From the NCBI RefSeq assembly GCF_000612725.1, contig NZ_HG964458.1:124001-188000 (forward strand): DNA of 64,000 bases. The letters run 5' to 3'. Numbering within the stretch: position 1 is the first letter of the stretch; the number at the start of each line of letters is the position of its first letter. The notes beneath the pieces were generated by a model. That model was given only the letters and a program-made list of their open reading frames with translations. It was not told where the DNA came from and did no database searches. The translations under genes and the position numbers were made by a program. Positions 15,725 through 23,333 of this stretch are shown piece by piece. This DNA is from Mycolicibacterium austroafricanum (GTDB lineage: Bacteria > Actinomycetota > Actinomycetes > Mycobacteriales > Mycobacteriaceae).

Positions 15725-16225
15725 CGGCCCTCACAGCAGTTCTGTGACCGTCTTGACAGCAGGCGCACAGCCGCCCCGCTCCCGGCTTGCCACTGGCTAC
15801 TGACAGCTTTACCAGCGGCCCGCTGTCCGTGGAGTCCCGGAGTTTGCCGTGCCACTTGGCGAGAAGTCGGCCGGGGACGGCGCCGGCACTATCGGGCCCC
15901 GGGCCCCTCAGCAAACGAAAATTGGCTTGCCAATGCAAAGAGTTGACGGTTGCCGGCGGTAAAGGATGAAACTCCTGTGACCAGAGCTGCCAAAGGGGCG
16001 CGAGTATGCTGGCTACGGAGCCGTTATTATTTGCTTAACCGCACCGTACTGTGGCAGCACAAGGTGTGAATATCGGCGCCGTTCACACCAGTAGCGGCGC
16101 ATCACATTGCGGGCCGAGTTGACTTTTACTCGGTTTGCACTTGGTTGGGACCACAACTGTCGCTACGATGATCAGCAAATACGCCGCCCTATGAACCCGC
16201 TCGCCTGTATGTGGAGGTCAACCCG
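15725..16225. promoter_or_regulatory. 500-bp non-coding regulatory region before espR
   Basis: No convincing gene is seen. The stretch is more AT-rich than its surroundings and holds several dyads: ATTGGC-TT-GCCAAT (15921-15934), GGTGTGAA-N11-TTCACACC (16063-16089) and CCGAG-N10-CTCGG (about 16115-16134). A plausible promoter is TTGGTT (16141-16146), 17 bases, TACGAT (16164-16169), giving a leader of about 50 bases. Large upstream regions with many regulator sites are expected for a nucleoid-associated regulator gene. Confidence 0.55.
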
Positions 16226-16624
16226 ATGAGCAACACGTTTGCCGCCCGCCTCAACCGATTGTTTGACACGGTTTACCCGCCCGGACGTGGGCCGCACACC
16301 TCGGCTGAGGTGATCGCAGCACTCAAAGCGGAGGGCGTCACCATGTCCGCGCCGTACCTGTCGCAGCTGCGTTCCGGCAACCGAACCAATCCCTCGGTGG
16401 CAACGATGGCGGCGCTTGCCAACTTCTTCCGGATCAAGCCCGCGTACTTCACCGACGACGAGTACTACGAGAAGCTCGACAAGGAGCTCACGCTGCTCGC
16501 CGGGATGCGCGACGAAGGGGTTCGCAGAATTGCGGCACGGACTGTCGGGTTGTCCGCGGAAGCCAAGCAGGACATCGTCCAGAAGGTCGATGAGCTGCGG
16601 CGTCGCGAGAACCTCGACGACTGA
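16226..16624 (+). CDS. espR: Nucleoid-associated transcriptional regulator EspR
   Basis: A 132-residue DNA-binding protein, identical in length to M. tuberculosis EspR and nearly identical through the N-terminal winged XRE-type helix-turn-helix (FAARLNRLFDTVYPPGRGPH, YLSQLRSGNRTNPS). The C-terminal dimerisation helices from about residue 85 are more divergent. EspR is an architectural regulator that binds many sites, notably upstream of espACD, and so controls ESX-1 substrates. The ATG 16226 follows GGAGG at a normal distance. An EspA/C/D-like operon occurs 12 kb downstream in this window, a possible target. Confidence 0.96.
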   Translation: MSNTFAARLNRLFDTVYPPGRGPHTSAEVIAALKAEGVTMSAPYLSQLRSGNRTNPSVATMAALANFFRIKPAYFTDDEYYEKLDKELTLLAGMRDEGVRRIAARTVGLSAEAKQDIVQKVDELRRRENLDD

Positions 16625-16654
16625 CCTGATTAGCCTGTTGTCATGGCCGGCGCC

Positions 16655-17842
16655 TTAGTCGGCAACCGCACCCTGGCCGGCGCGTTCTGGGACGGCGTGG
16701 ACGGCATCCGCGGTCAGCGTTCGATACTGGCGAGCGATCTCCAGAATCCACTCACGGTCTGAGAACGTGCTCGGCTGGCGCAGCCATGCCAGCCCCGGGA
16801 ACTTCGCCCGTCCATCCCCCGCGGCGCCACCCCGGCCGGCGAAGATCCACTCGGCCACGGCGCGTGCCTGTTCAGCCGGTGGCACGTCAGGTGCCTCCAG
16901 GTCCTCTCGCGTGATCAGATCCTCGAGGTCGGTCACGTCGGCGCCGCTGCTGTCGACGGGCCGCAGCGCACCGTCGGCGGTGGTGGCCTCCAGAAACAGG
17001 GCGTCGGAGATCAACGACATCCGCTCGGCCACGCGGAAGGCCAGCGGCCCGCGCGGCCGGACACCGATGCCCACGTCGGGGTGTCGATGGCCGAGCTCGT
17101 CCAGAATGGGCTGGATCGTGCGCAGCTCCCGATGCGCCCCGAACCAGTCCTCCAGGCTCGGCAGCAGCGAGCCGGCCGCCACGATCAGCATCGCGCAGCC
17201 GAGCAGCGTCGCCGCGGCACCCACACCGACTGGGCCGGTGGTCCCCGCCGCTCGCAGCAGGAAGAACGCCGACGCCAACACGATCAGCACGATGCCGACC
17301 GTGAAGACGAAGAGCGCCCGCCCGCGCCGGGTCCGATTCGAGTGGCGCAGCCCGGCCCACACGACCAGACTCAGCGCCATCAGTACGTAGAGAAGCGGGA
17401 GCAGCCACGGCAGGGCGTTGCCGCCAGAGCCCAGGTTGCGTCTGAGGTACTCCTCGGGCGACATCTCCGGCTGCTGGCCTGCCGACAGGAACACGGCAAG
17501 GCTGACGGCCGCGATCACGGCGGCCACGCCGTACTGCGCGACCGCGATCCGCCTGGCGGTCGCCGGCGCACGACTCGACGAGACCGTGGTGATCATCACG
17601 CAACTGCCCGCCGCGCACGCGACCAGCGCCACCTGACTGAGCCCGATCGAGATGTTGGGCCAGCGCAGCAGGGTGTCGATCAACAGGGTCAGCGGCTGCC
17701 AGTTGAGCGCGGCGACCAGGCCCAGGCTGCCGAGCGCAAGGATCATCGCGGTGCTGACCAGCGACTGCTTGTTAACCAGCGCCCAGCCGATGCGAAGGCC
17801 GGTGGCCAGCCCGAGAAGACCGGCGATCACCCAGACGATCAA
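16655..17842 (-). CDS. MAB_1171c-family putative transporter (DUF6545-type)
   Basis: A 395-residue protein with seven predicted membrane helices in residues 1-235 and a cytoplasmic C-terminal domain that starts with SLEDWFGAHRELRTIQPILDEL and includes RVAERMSLISDALF, the hallmark of the MAB_1171c/DUF6545 family. Such proteins are widely encoded beside ImmA/IrrE-like peptidases and XRE regulators in actinobacteria. Its start overlaps the stop of the peptidase gene by 4 bases (ATGA). Role unknown; a signal-sensing or transport function has been suggested only by annotation. Confidence 0.85.
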   Translation of the reverse strand: MIVWVIAGLLGLATGLRIGWALVNKQSLVSTAMILALGSLGLVAALNWQPLTLLIDTLLRWPNISIGLSQVALVACAAGSCVMITTVSSSRAPATARRIAVAQYGVAAVIAAVSLAVFLSAGQQPEMSPEEYLRRNLGSGGNALPWLLPLLYVLMALSLVVWAGLRHSNRTRRGRALFVFTVGIVLIVLASAFFLLRAAGTTGPVGVGAAATLLGCAMLIVAAGSLLPSLEDWFGAHRELRTIQPILDELGHRHPDVGIGVRPRGPLAFRVAERMSLISDALFLEATTADGALRPVDSSGADVTDLEDLITREDLEAPDVPPAEQARAVAEWIFAGRGGAAGDGRAKFPGLAWLRQPSTFSDREWILEIARQYRTLTADAVHAVPERAGQGAVAD

Positions 17843-18330
17843 CCAAACGCCTCTCCGAGTCGGACCTGAACGATCGACGAGCGGTCTGACGGCAGCCGTC
17901 CCAGCCGGTAGATCAGCAGCGCGGCGAAATCCTCGGCTTCCTGTTCGGCGTCCTCACCGCTGGGGCCCATACAGCCGGTGCGCTGGTTGAGCATGTAGCC
18001 GATCAGCTCCGAGCTGGCCAGTTCCGTGCTCTCCATGGCGGCCTGGACGACCGGGATGCCCTCGTGACCGAGCACCAGATGCCCCAACTCGTGGGCGAGG
18101 GTGCGATCCCAGGCTGGGAGACCCTGCTGGATCAGGAAGACGTCGCGGTCGACGTACTGACGCCACTGGCCGCACACGCCGGGCGGCAGTTCGGCCGTCG
18201 CCAGCTCGATGGGCCGGCCGCGGCTTTCGCCGACCGCTTCGACCAGACGGGGCAGCGACACCTCGCCCCGCCGCGGGGCGAGGTCGAGCACGTCACTGAC
18301 CGCTCGGGTGACGCTGCGGCTCGCGGACAT
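17839..18330 (-). CDS. ImmA/IrrE-like metallo-endopeptidase
   Basis: A 163-residue soluble zincin with the HELGHLVLGHEG motif at about residues 80-91 (HExxH plus a third His), as in ImmA/IrrE. ImmA-type peptidases cleave XRE-family repressors, and this gene is separated from espR, an XRE-type regulator, only by its own operon partner. The domain ends near residue 160 with no additional sensor module. First gene of a two-gene operon with the MAB_1171c-type membrane protein. Whether EspR or another repressor is its substrate is unknown. Confidence 0.85.
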   Translation of the reverse strand: MSASRSVTRAVSDVLDLAPRRGEVSLPRLVEAVGESRGRPIELATAELPPGVCGQWRQYVDRDVFLIQQGLPAWDRTLAHELGHLVLGHEGIPVVQAAMESTELASSELIGYMLNQRTGCMGPSGEDAEQEAEDFAALLIYRLGRLPSDRSSIVQVRLGEAFG

Positions 18331-18393
18331 AAATCCCCCCTCTCGATGGATTCCACTATGCGCTGCTCATCCCGGCCGGGTGAGCAGTTCGTT

Positions 18394-19374
18394 CTAGTTC
18401 ATGAATCGCGCAATTCCGCTGGCGCGCACTCCTTGTCCTGCTTTGGCCTGGCGGTAACCGACATACCCGCCGACTCCGGTCAGAATCAGGATTCCGGCCA
18501 GACCCGGCACCGCCAACGCCGCCACCTGTGAAATGCCGGCGCTGCGTAGATAATCGCCGTACCCGGCGCGGTTGACCGACGGCGGGACGGCGAAGTCGCG
18601 GCCGGCGGGGGCCGGCGAGAGCTGCCTCGGCGGGGTCGACTCGACGATCTGTCGGGGCGAGGCGGAAGCCCCGCCCGAGCCGGCCACGGAGGGTCCGGCC
18701 GACGCGCCGCCTCCGGTGGGCACGGTCACGAGGATCGGGACGCTGATCGGCGCCTCGGGGCCGTTACCGGCGGCGACGCCGATTCCGGGCACGGTGTCGA
18801 GCACGCCGGGATCCTCGGGCTCCGCCACCGGCGGCTCGATTCCCGGTCGGATGACCCCGCCAGGCAGCGGACGGACGGAGGGCACCCCTTCCGGACGGCC
18901 CTCGCCGTAGCCGTCATCCGGCTTGGGCCGATCGTCCGGATCGTCGGGCCACGGCCACGGCCACGGCCATCCGGGTTCGCAGTCCTTGTCGCCGTCCTTG
19001 CAGCAGGGCGGGCGCGGCTCCTCCGGCTCTTTATCGGCCACGGGCGCATCCTCGGAAGGCTGCGGTTCGCCGTCGGCGGGATCGGGCAGCGGTTCGGGGT
19101 CGGTGTCGCGGCCCGTGATGTCGCCCGCGTCGTCGGACTCGGCGACAGCCCCGCCGTCCGCAGGCTCGACATCCGGGTCGCGGTCCGTGCCGCCGCCCGC
19201 CGCCGCGGCGGTGTCCGGCCGGGCCCGGTCGTCGGCTCCACCGCCGGTCGCGTCCGCGTCCGCGTTGGCGGCGGTGCCTGTGTCGGCCGATGCGGTTGCG
19301 GTGGTCCAGCCTCCGACCAGCAGGCCAGAGGCCATCAGGCAGGCCGCTGCAGTGACACGCGCACGCGAACCCAC
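18394..19374 (-). CDS. Secreted acidic Pro-rich protein with C-terminal membrane anchor
   Basis: A 326-residue exported protein. Residues 1-31 are a signal peptide (Arg-Ala-Arg, hydrophobic core, cleavage after ASA). The mature part to about residue 135 is strongly acidic low-complexity sequence (Asp, Glu, Pro, Gly), followed by a CCKDGDKDC cluster and a Trp-Pro repeat (WPWPWPWP), then a Gly/Ser/Pro-rich stretch and a C-terminal membrane helix near residues 288-310 with a short basic tail. The layout suggests a cell-wall-spanning protein anchored in the membrane. No family recognised. Confidence 0.75.
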   Translation of the reverse strand: MGSRARVTAAACLMASGLLVGGWTTATASADTGTAANADADATGGGADDRARPDTAAAAGGGTDRDPDVEPADGGAVAESDDAGDITGRDTDPEPLPDPADGEPQPSEDAPVADKEPEEPRPPCCKDGDKDCEPGWPWPWPWPDDPDDRPKPDDGYGEGRPEGVPSVRPLPGGVIRPGIEPPVAEPEDPGVLDTVPGIGVAAGNGPEAPISVPILVTVPTGGGASAGPSVAGSGGASASPRQIVESTPPRQLSPAPAGRDFAVPPSVNRAGYGDYLRSAGISQVAALAVPGLAGILILTGVGGYVGYRQAKAGQGVRASGIARFMN

Positions 19375-19586
19375 GTCGTCACCACCCTTCGACGGACCTG
19401 CCGCCGTCCGACCCCGATGTGCGACGATTCTCGCACAAAGGGCAATCGCGGTTTGCTGAGAAGAGCAAACCGATCGGTCGACCGGGGCGCGGAGGCGCCG
19501 GGGTCATCGGCGAACGATAGTGTGGGACACCGTCACCGCCGCATCACGGCGGAACGTGCCGAAGAGTCGACCGGGAGGCCGCAGGG

Positions 19587-20243
19587 ATGAGTCTGTTCAA
19601 GCGACGCAAATCCCGCGCTACCCGCAGGGCCGAGGCCCGTGCGATCAAGGCCAAGGCCAAGCTCGAGGCGAAGCTGGCGGCCAAGAACGAGGTCCGCAGG
19701 TTCAAGGCCGAGCAGAAGGCGGAGGCGCGTGCGCTCAACGCGCAGCTGAAGGCGCAACGCGCCAGTGACCGCGCCGCACTAAAGGTTGCTGAAACGCAGC
19801 TGAAGGCGGCCCGCGAAGGCAAGCTGTTCTCTCCCACCCGAGTTCGCAGGGCACTCACGGTGTCGCGTTTGCTGGCCCCGGTGGTGGTCCCGCTCGTGTA
19901 CCGCGCGTCGATCTCAGCGCGGGGGCTGATCGACGAGCGCCGCGCTGACCGGCTCGGTGTCCCGCTGAGCCAGCTCGGCCAGTTCTCCGGGCACGGCGCG
20001 CAACTGTCGGCGCGCATCGCCGGGGCCGAGCATTCGCTGCGTCTGCTCGCCGACAAGAAGCCCAAGGACGCCGAGACCAAACAGTTCGTCGGCGCCATCA
20101 CCGAGCGGCTGAGTGACCTGGGCGCCGCGGTGGCCGCCGCCGAGAACATGCCGTCGGCGCGCCGGCGCGCCGCACACGCGGCGATCGCCGAGCAGCTCGA
20201 CGGTATCGACGCCGACCTGATGGCCCGCCTGGGCGTGGTCTGA
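19587..20243 (+). CDS. DUF6474 family protein (Rv3850-like)
   Basis: A 218-residue protein, the same length as M. tuberculosis Rv3850. Residues 1-75 are a very basic, Ala/Lys/Arg/Glu-rich coiled coil; residues about 90-110 form a hydrophobic hairpin-like segment (SRLLAPVVVPLVYRAS) that may associate with membrane; the C-terminal half is helical. ATG 19587 is preceded by a GGGAGG-like site. Its place after espR matches the M. tuberculosis order. Function unknown. Confidence 0.8.
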   Translation: MSLFKRRKSRATRRAEARAIKAKAKLEAKLAAKNEVRRFKAEQKAEARALNAQLKAQRASDRAALKVAETQLKAAREGKLFSPTRVRRALTVSRLLAPVVVPLVYRASISARGLIDERRADRLGVPLSQLGQFSGHGAQLSARIAGAEHSLRLLADKKPKDAETKQFVGAITERLSDLGAAVAAAENMPSARRRAAHAAIAEQLDGIDADLMARLGVV

Positions 20244-20247
20244 CCCG

Positions 20248-20769
20248 TTGTCTCAGGCCACGTCGGAGGCCACGGCGGCTCTGCGCGGTGCGGCGGCCGG
20301 CCTGCTGACTGCCGCGCTGACGCTCGCCGCGCACGGCGTCGGCGGCGGCGCCGTTCTCGCCGGAGCGGCCACGGTGCAGCTCCTGGTGGTCGCGGCCGTC
20401 GTCGGCGGCCTGGCCGCCTCGGTGTCAGGCGCCGACGATCTGCGCGTGATGGTGTGCCTGCTGGGTGCGGGACAGCTGGTCGGGCACGTCGTCCTGGCCG
20501 CCGGTGGGCATGCCCACGCCGCGCCGCCGGCCGCGGCGATGGTCTCTGCCCACGCGGTCGCCGTCGTGGTCGGCGGGCTGCTGATCAACACCGGAGCCCG
20601 GCTGTGCCGAGTGCTGTCGAAGGTGCTACGGCTGGTCGGGCGGCCCAACCCGCCGCTTGCGTCCGTGTCGCGCCTCAGCGCCACCGCCGCCGACCAGCCC
20701 ATGCGCTCGACCCTGCTCATCGCCTGCTCGATGTCGTATCGAGGTCCACCGGCCGGCGCGCGCTGCTGA
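20248..20769 (+). CDS. Small integral membrane protein of the copCD operon (Rv3851-like)
   Basis: A 173-residue protein with four membrane helices in the first 120 residues and a Gly-Gly-His-Ala-His loop that could bind metal. The TTG start lies 4 bases after the preceding stop. The C-terminal 50 residues are polar and poorly structured, so the functional part may be the first 130 residues. It is followed within 40 bases by copC and copD, which suggests a link to periplasmic copper handling. Confidence 0.7.
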   Translation: MSQATSEATAALRGAAAGLLTAALTLAAHGVGGGAVLAGAATVQLLVVAAVVGGLAASVSGADDLRVMVCLLGAGQLVGHVVLAAGGHAHAAPPAAAMVSAHAVAVVVGGLLINTGARLCRVLSKVLRLVGRPNPPLASVSRLSATAADQPMRSTLLIACSMSYRGPPAGARC

Positions 20770-20806
20770 CCGACACCCTCCTACCGACCGAGAAAGCAAC
20801 AATCGA

Positions 20807-21361
20807 ATGACTGCAGTACAACGTGCCACGCACGTCCTCCTCGTCGCGCTGACAACCCTCGGCCTCCTCGCCGGCGCCCTCGGCTACGCCGCTGCCGCCT
20901 GGGCCCATGCCGCCAGGATCGCCGGCGATCCCGTCGACAACGCGGAGCTGGCGCAGCCGCCGGCGGTGGTGACCGCGACCTTCAACGAACCGATGCAGGC
21001 CCAGTTCGCGGCGATGACGGTGATCGGCCCCGACGGCGTGCAGTGGGCCGAGGGGGCCCCCATCGTCGATGGCACGGTGATCAGCGTGCCGGTCCGGCCG
21101 GGCGGGCCGGCAGGCGATTACACGGTGAACTACCGCGCCACCTCCGCCGACGGCCACGTCGTGACCGGTGCGTGGTCCTACCGCGTACTGGCGGCGGGCC
21201 CCACGCCCCCGGCCGCCTCGTCGGCGACGCCCCCGACGACCACGGCGGCCGCCCCCGCCGGAGACGCGCCCTCGGACGGGCTGCCCGTCTGGCCGTTCGT
21301 GGCGGCGGCCACGGTCATCGTGGCCGCCGGTGCGCTGTGGGCGGTTCGGCGCAGGTCGTGA
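20807..21361 (+). CDS. copC: CopC domain copper-binding protein
   Basis: A 184-residue exported protein. The signal peptide ends Ala-Ala-Trp-Ala, placing His near the N-terminus of the mature protein, as in CopC where the first His binds Cu(II). The beta-barrel CopC core shows DPVDNAELAQPPAVVTATFN and the second copper-binding His in SADGHVVTGAWSYRV. A Pro/Thr linker and a C-terminal membrane helix anchor it. The stop overlaps the copD start by 4 bases (GTGA). It binds or passes copper at the outer face of the membrane. Confidence 0.92.
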   Translation: MTAVQRATHVLLVALTTLGLLAGALGYAAAAWAHAARIAGDPVDNAELAQPPAVVTATFNEPMQAQFAAMTVIGPDGVQWAEGAPIVDGTVISVPVRPGGPAGDYTVNYRATSADGHVVTGAWSYRVLAAGPTPPAASSATPPTTTAAAPAGDAPSDGLPVWPFVAAATVIVAAGALWAVRRRS

Positions 21362-22281
21362 CGCACCGGCGGGCGGTGGCGGGCGGTGCGCTCGTCACCG
21401 TGGCGAGTTGCGTCGCGGCGTGGGCGCTGGCCTACCCGGCCGGCTCGCTGACATCGGCGGTGCCGAGGGCCGTGGCCGACGGCGCCGCGGTCGTGACGCT
21501 CGGGCTGGCGGTGGTGCCTGCGCTGGACGGACCTCGATACCGCGACGAACTCGTCCGTCGGGCCACCGCACCTCTGGTGTCGGCGTCGGCAGTCTGGGTG
21601 GTCGCCGAACTGGTGCGGCTCGCGCTCGCCGGCGCCGAGGCGGCGGGTACCACGGTCACCGGTCTGGGCCTGCGTGAGGCGTGGGAATTCGCCGCATACA
21701 CCGCGCCGGGCCGGGCGGGTCTGCTCACCGTGCTCGCCGCCGCAGCGGTGTGCGCGGTGACGTCGGTGGCGCCGAGGTCCGGACCTGCGTGCATCGCCGG
21801 CGCGGGGCTCGCCTGCATCGGCGTCATCGGGCACCCGCTGACCGGGCACCTGTCGGGCAGCGTTCTGGGCGGGGTCTCGATCGCGGTACACGCACTGGCG
21901 GCGGCGCTGTGGTGCGGCACGCTGGCGGGTCTGGTGTTGACGGTCGATCACCGGGGGCAATGGGCGCGGGTTCTGCCCCGGTTCTCCCAACTCTCACTGG
22001 GCTGTGTGGCCGCGCTGCTGGCAGGCGGTATCGCAGCCGGCGTGACGGTGCTGGAGTCCCCTGCGGCGCTGTACGCCACGGGGTACGGCAGGGTGCTGTC
22101 CCTCAAGATCGCGCTGACACTGGTGCTCATCGCGCTCGCATGGCGCAACCGTGAGCTGTGGCTGCCCGCGGCCCGCACCCACCGCAGCACCGCCGCGGTG
22201 TCGCGGACCCGGGCCTACACGGAACTGACCTTGATGGCGGCCACCGTGGCCGCGGCCGCGGTGTTGTCGGTGACCGGCTGA
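21358..22281 (+). CDS. copD: CopD family copper transport membrane protein
   Basis: A 307-residue protein with eight or nine membrane segments and the CopD features VIGHPLTGHLSG and AVHALAAALWCGTLAGL, where the conserved His residues face the membrane. CopC-CopD pairs import or redistribute copper in actinobacteria. GTG start coupled to copC. No CsoR or RicR gene or site is seen directly upstream of this operon. Confidence 0.9.
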   Translation: MTHRRAVAGGALVTVASCVAAWALAYPAGSLTSAVPRAVADGAAVVTLGLAVVPALDGPRYRDELVRRATAPLVSASAVWVVAELVRLALAGAEAAGTTVTGLGLREAWEFAAYTAPGRAGLLTVLAAAAVCAVTSVAPRSGPACIAGAGLACIGVIGHPLTGHLSGSVLGGVSIAVHALAAALWCGTLAGLVLTVDHRGQWARVLPRFSQLSLGCVAALLAGGIAAGVTVLESPAALYATGYGRVLSLKIALTLVLIALAWRNRELWLPAARTHRSTAAVSRTRAYTELTLMAATVAAAAVLSVTG

Positions 22282-22356
22282 CACCGGCGAGGACCCTCAC
22301 AGCGACCTGGCATGATGGGGTCACTGCCGGGTGCAGACACTCAAAGGAGCAGCGAA

Positions 22357-22803
22357 ATGGCGGACGAGCCGGATCGGCCCGACGAAAGTCCCGATACCGC
22401 AACCCCTGCGACGCCACCACCGGTCCCGCCGGTGAAGAAGGCCGCCGCCAGGAAGGCTGCGCCGTCGAAGAAGGCGACTCCGGCCAAAAAGGTTCCAGCC
22501 AAAAAGGTTCCTGCCAAGAAAGCGCCCGTGAAGAAAGCCGCCGCGAAGAAAGCGGCGCCCACCAAGGCCGCCCCCACCAAGGAGGCGCCGCCGGTGCAGG
22601 CCAGTCTGGCAGCAGCCGCCGAAGAGACTGCAGCACAGGCGAAGTCGACGGTTGCTACCGCCAGCACTGCGGTCTCGGCACCTCCCCCCGCGCCGCCCGC
22701 CGGCCTGGACTCGTCGCGCCTGCCGATCGTGGCGGCACTGGTCGCCGGCGTACTGGCGCTGGTGGTCATCCTGCTGGCCGCGCGCCGCAACAGCGACCGC
22801 TGA
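22357..22803 (+). CDS. hns: Membrane-anchored histone-like protein Hns (Rv3852-like)
   Basis: A 148-residue protein. Residues 1-30 are acidic, 35-90 are Lys/Ala/Pro repeats of the PAKK/KAAP type that bind DNA as in histone H1-like tails, and residues 125-145 form a membrane helix followed by Arg-Arg. This combination matches M. tuberculosis Rv3852, proposed to tether the nucleoid to the membrane. The ATG follows AAAGGAG by 7 bases. Position before rraA is also conserved. Confidence 0.9.
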   Translation: MADEPDRPDESPDTATPATPPPVPPVKKAAARKAAPSKKATPAKKVPAKKVPAKKAPVKKAAAKKAAPTKAAPTKEAPPVQASLAAAAEETAAQAKSTVATASTAVSAPPPAPPAGLDSSRLPIVAALVAGVLALVVILLAARRNSDR

Positions 22804-22813
22804 CCGAAAGCAC

Positions 22814-22850
22814 TTGAGCCGGTCGAAACACCGACTGAGATAATCGCGCG
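22814..22850 (+). promoter_or_regulatory. Predicted rraA promoter giving a leaderless transcript
   Basis: TTGAGC (22814-22819) and GATAAT (22839-22844) are spaced 19 bases apart, and the GTG start codon of rraA lies 6 bases after the -10. Transcription would begin at or near the start codon. No ribosome site is present, which fits a leaderless mRNA, a common class in mycobacteria. Confidence 0.5.
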
Positions 22851-23333
22851 GTGACAGTGACGCCGCGCCCCACCGCTGACCTGGTCGACGAGATCGGCCC
22901 CGACGTCCGCAGCTGCGATCTGCAGCTTCGCCAGTACGGTGGGCGGACAGACTTCGCCGGACCGATCACCACCGTGCGCTGCTTCCAGGACAACGCACTG
23001 CTCAAGTCGGTGCTCTCCGAGCCGGGCGACGGCGGGGTGTTGGTCATCGACGGTGACGGTTCGGTACACACGGCGCTGGTCGGCGATGTGATCGCCGAAC
23101 TGGGACGGTCCAACGGGTGGTCCGGGCTGATCATCAACGGCGCGGTGCGGGACGCCTCGACGTTGCGCACCCTCGACATCGGCATCAAGGCGTTGGGCAC
23201 CAACCCGCGCAAGAGCACCAAGACCGGCGAGGGCATCCGGGACGAGGCCGTCGAGTTCGGTGGCGTGGTGTTCACTCCCGGCGACATCGCCTACAGCGAT
23301 GACGACGGGATCGTCGTCATCGCTGCGGGCTGA
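22851..23333 (+). CDS. rraA: Regulator of ribonuclease E activity A family protein
   Basis: A 160-residue cytoplasmic RraA-fold protein. It carries GGVLVIDGDGSVHTALVGD and NGAVRDASTLRTLDIGIKA, including the Gly-Ala-Xaa-Arg-Asp motif of the family. In enterobacteria RraA binds and inhibits RNase E; in mycobacteria the same protein was earlier called MenG, a name that does not reflect its family. Some homologs are 4-hydroxy-4-methyl-2-oxoglutarate aldolases, so the activity is open. GTG start, probably leaderless. Confidence 0.93.
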   Translation: MTVTPRPTADLVDEIGPDVRSCDLQLRQYGGRTDFAGPITTVRCFQDNALLKSVLSEPGDGGVLVIDGDGSVHTALVGDVIAELGRSNGWSGLIINGAVRDASTLRTLDIGIKALGTNPRKSTKTGEGIRDEAVEFGGVVFTPGDIAYSDDDGIVVIAAG

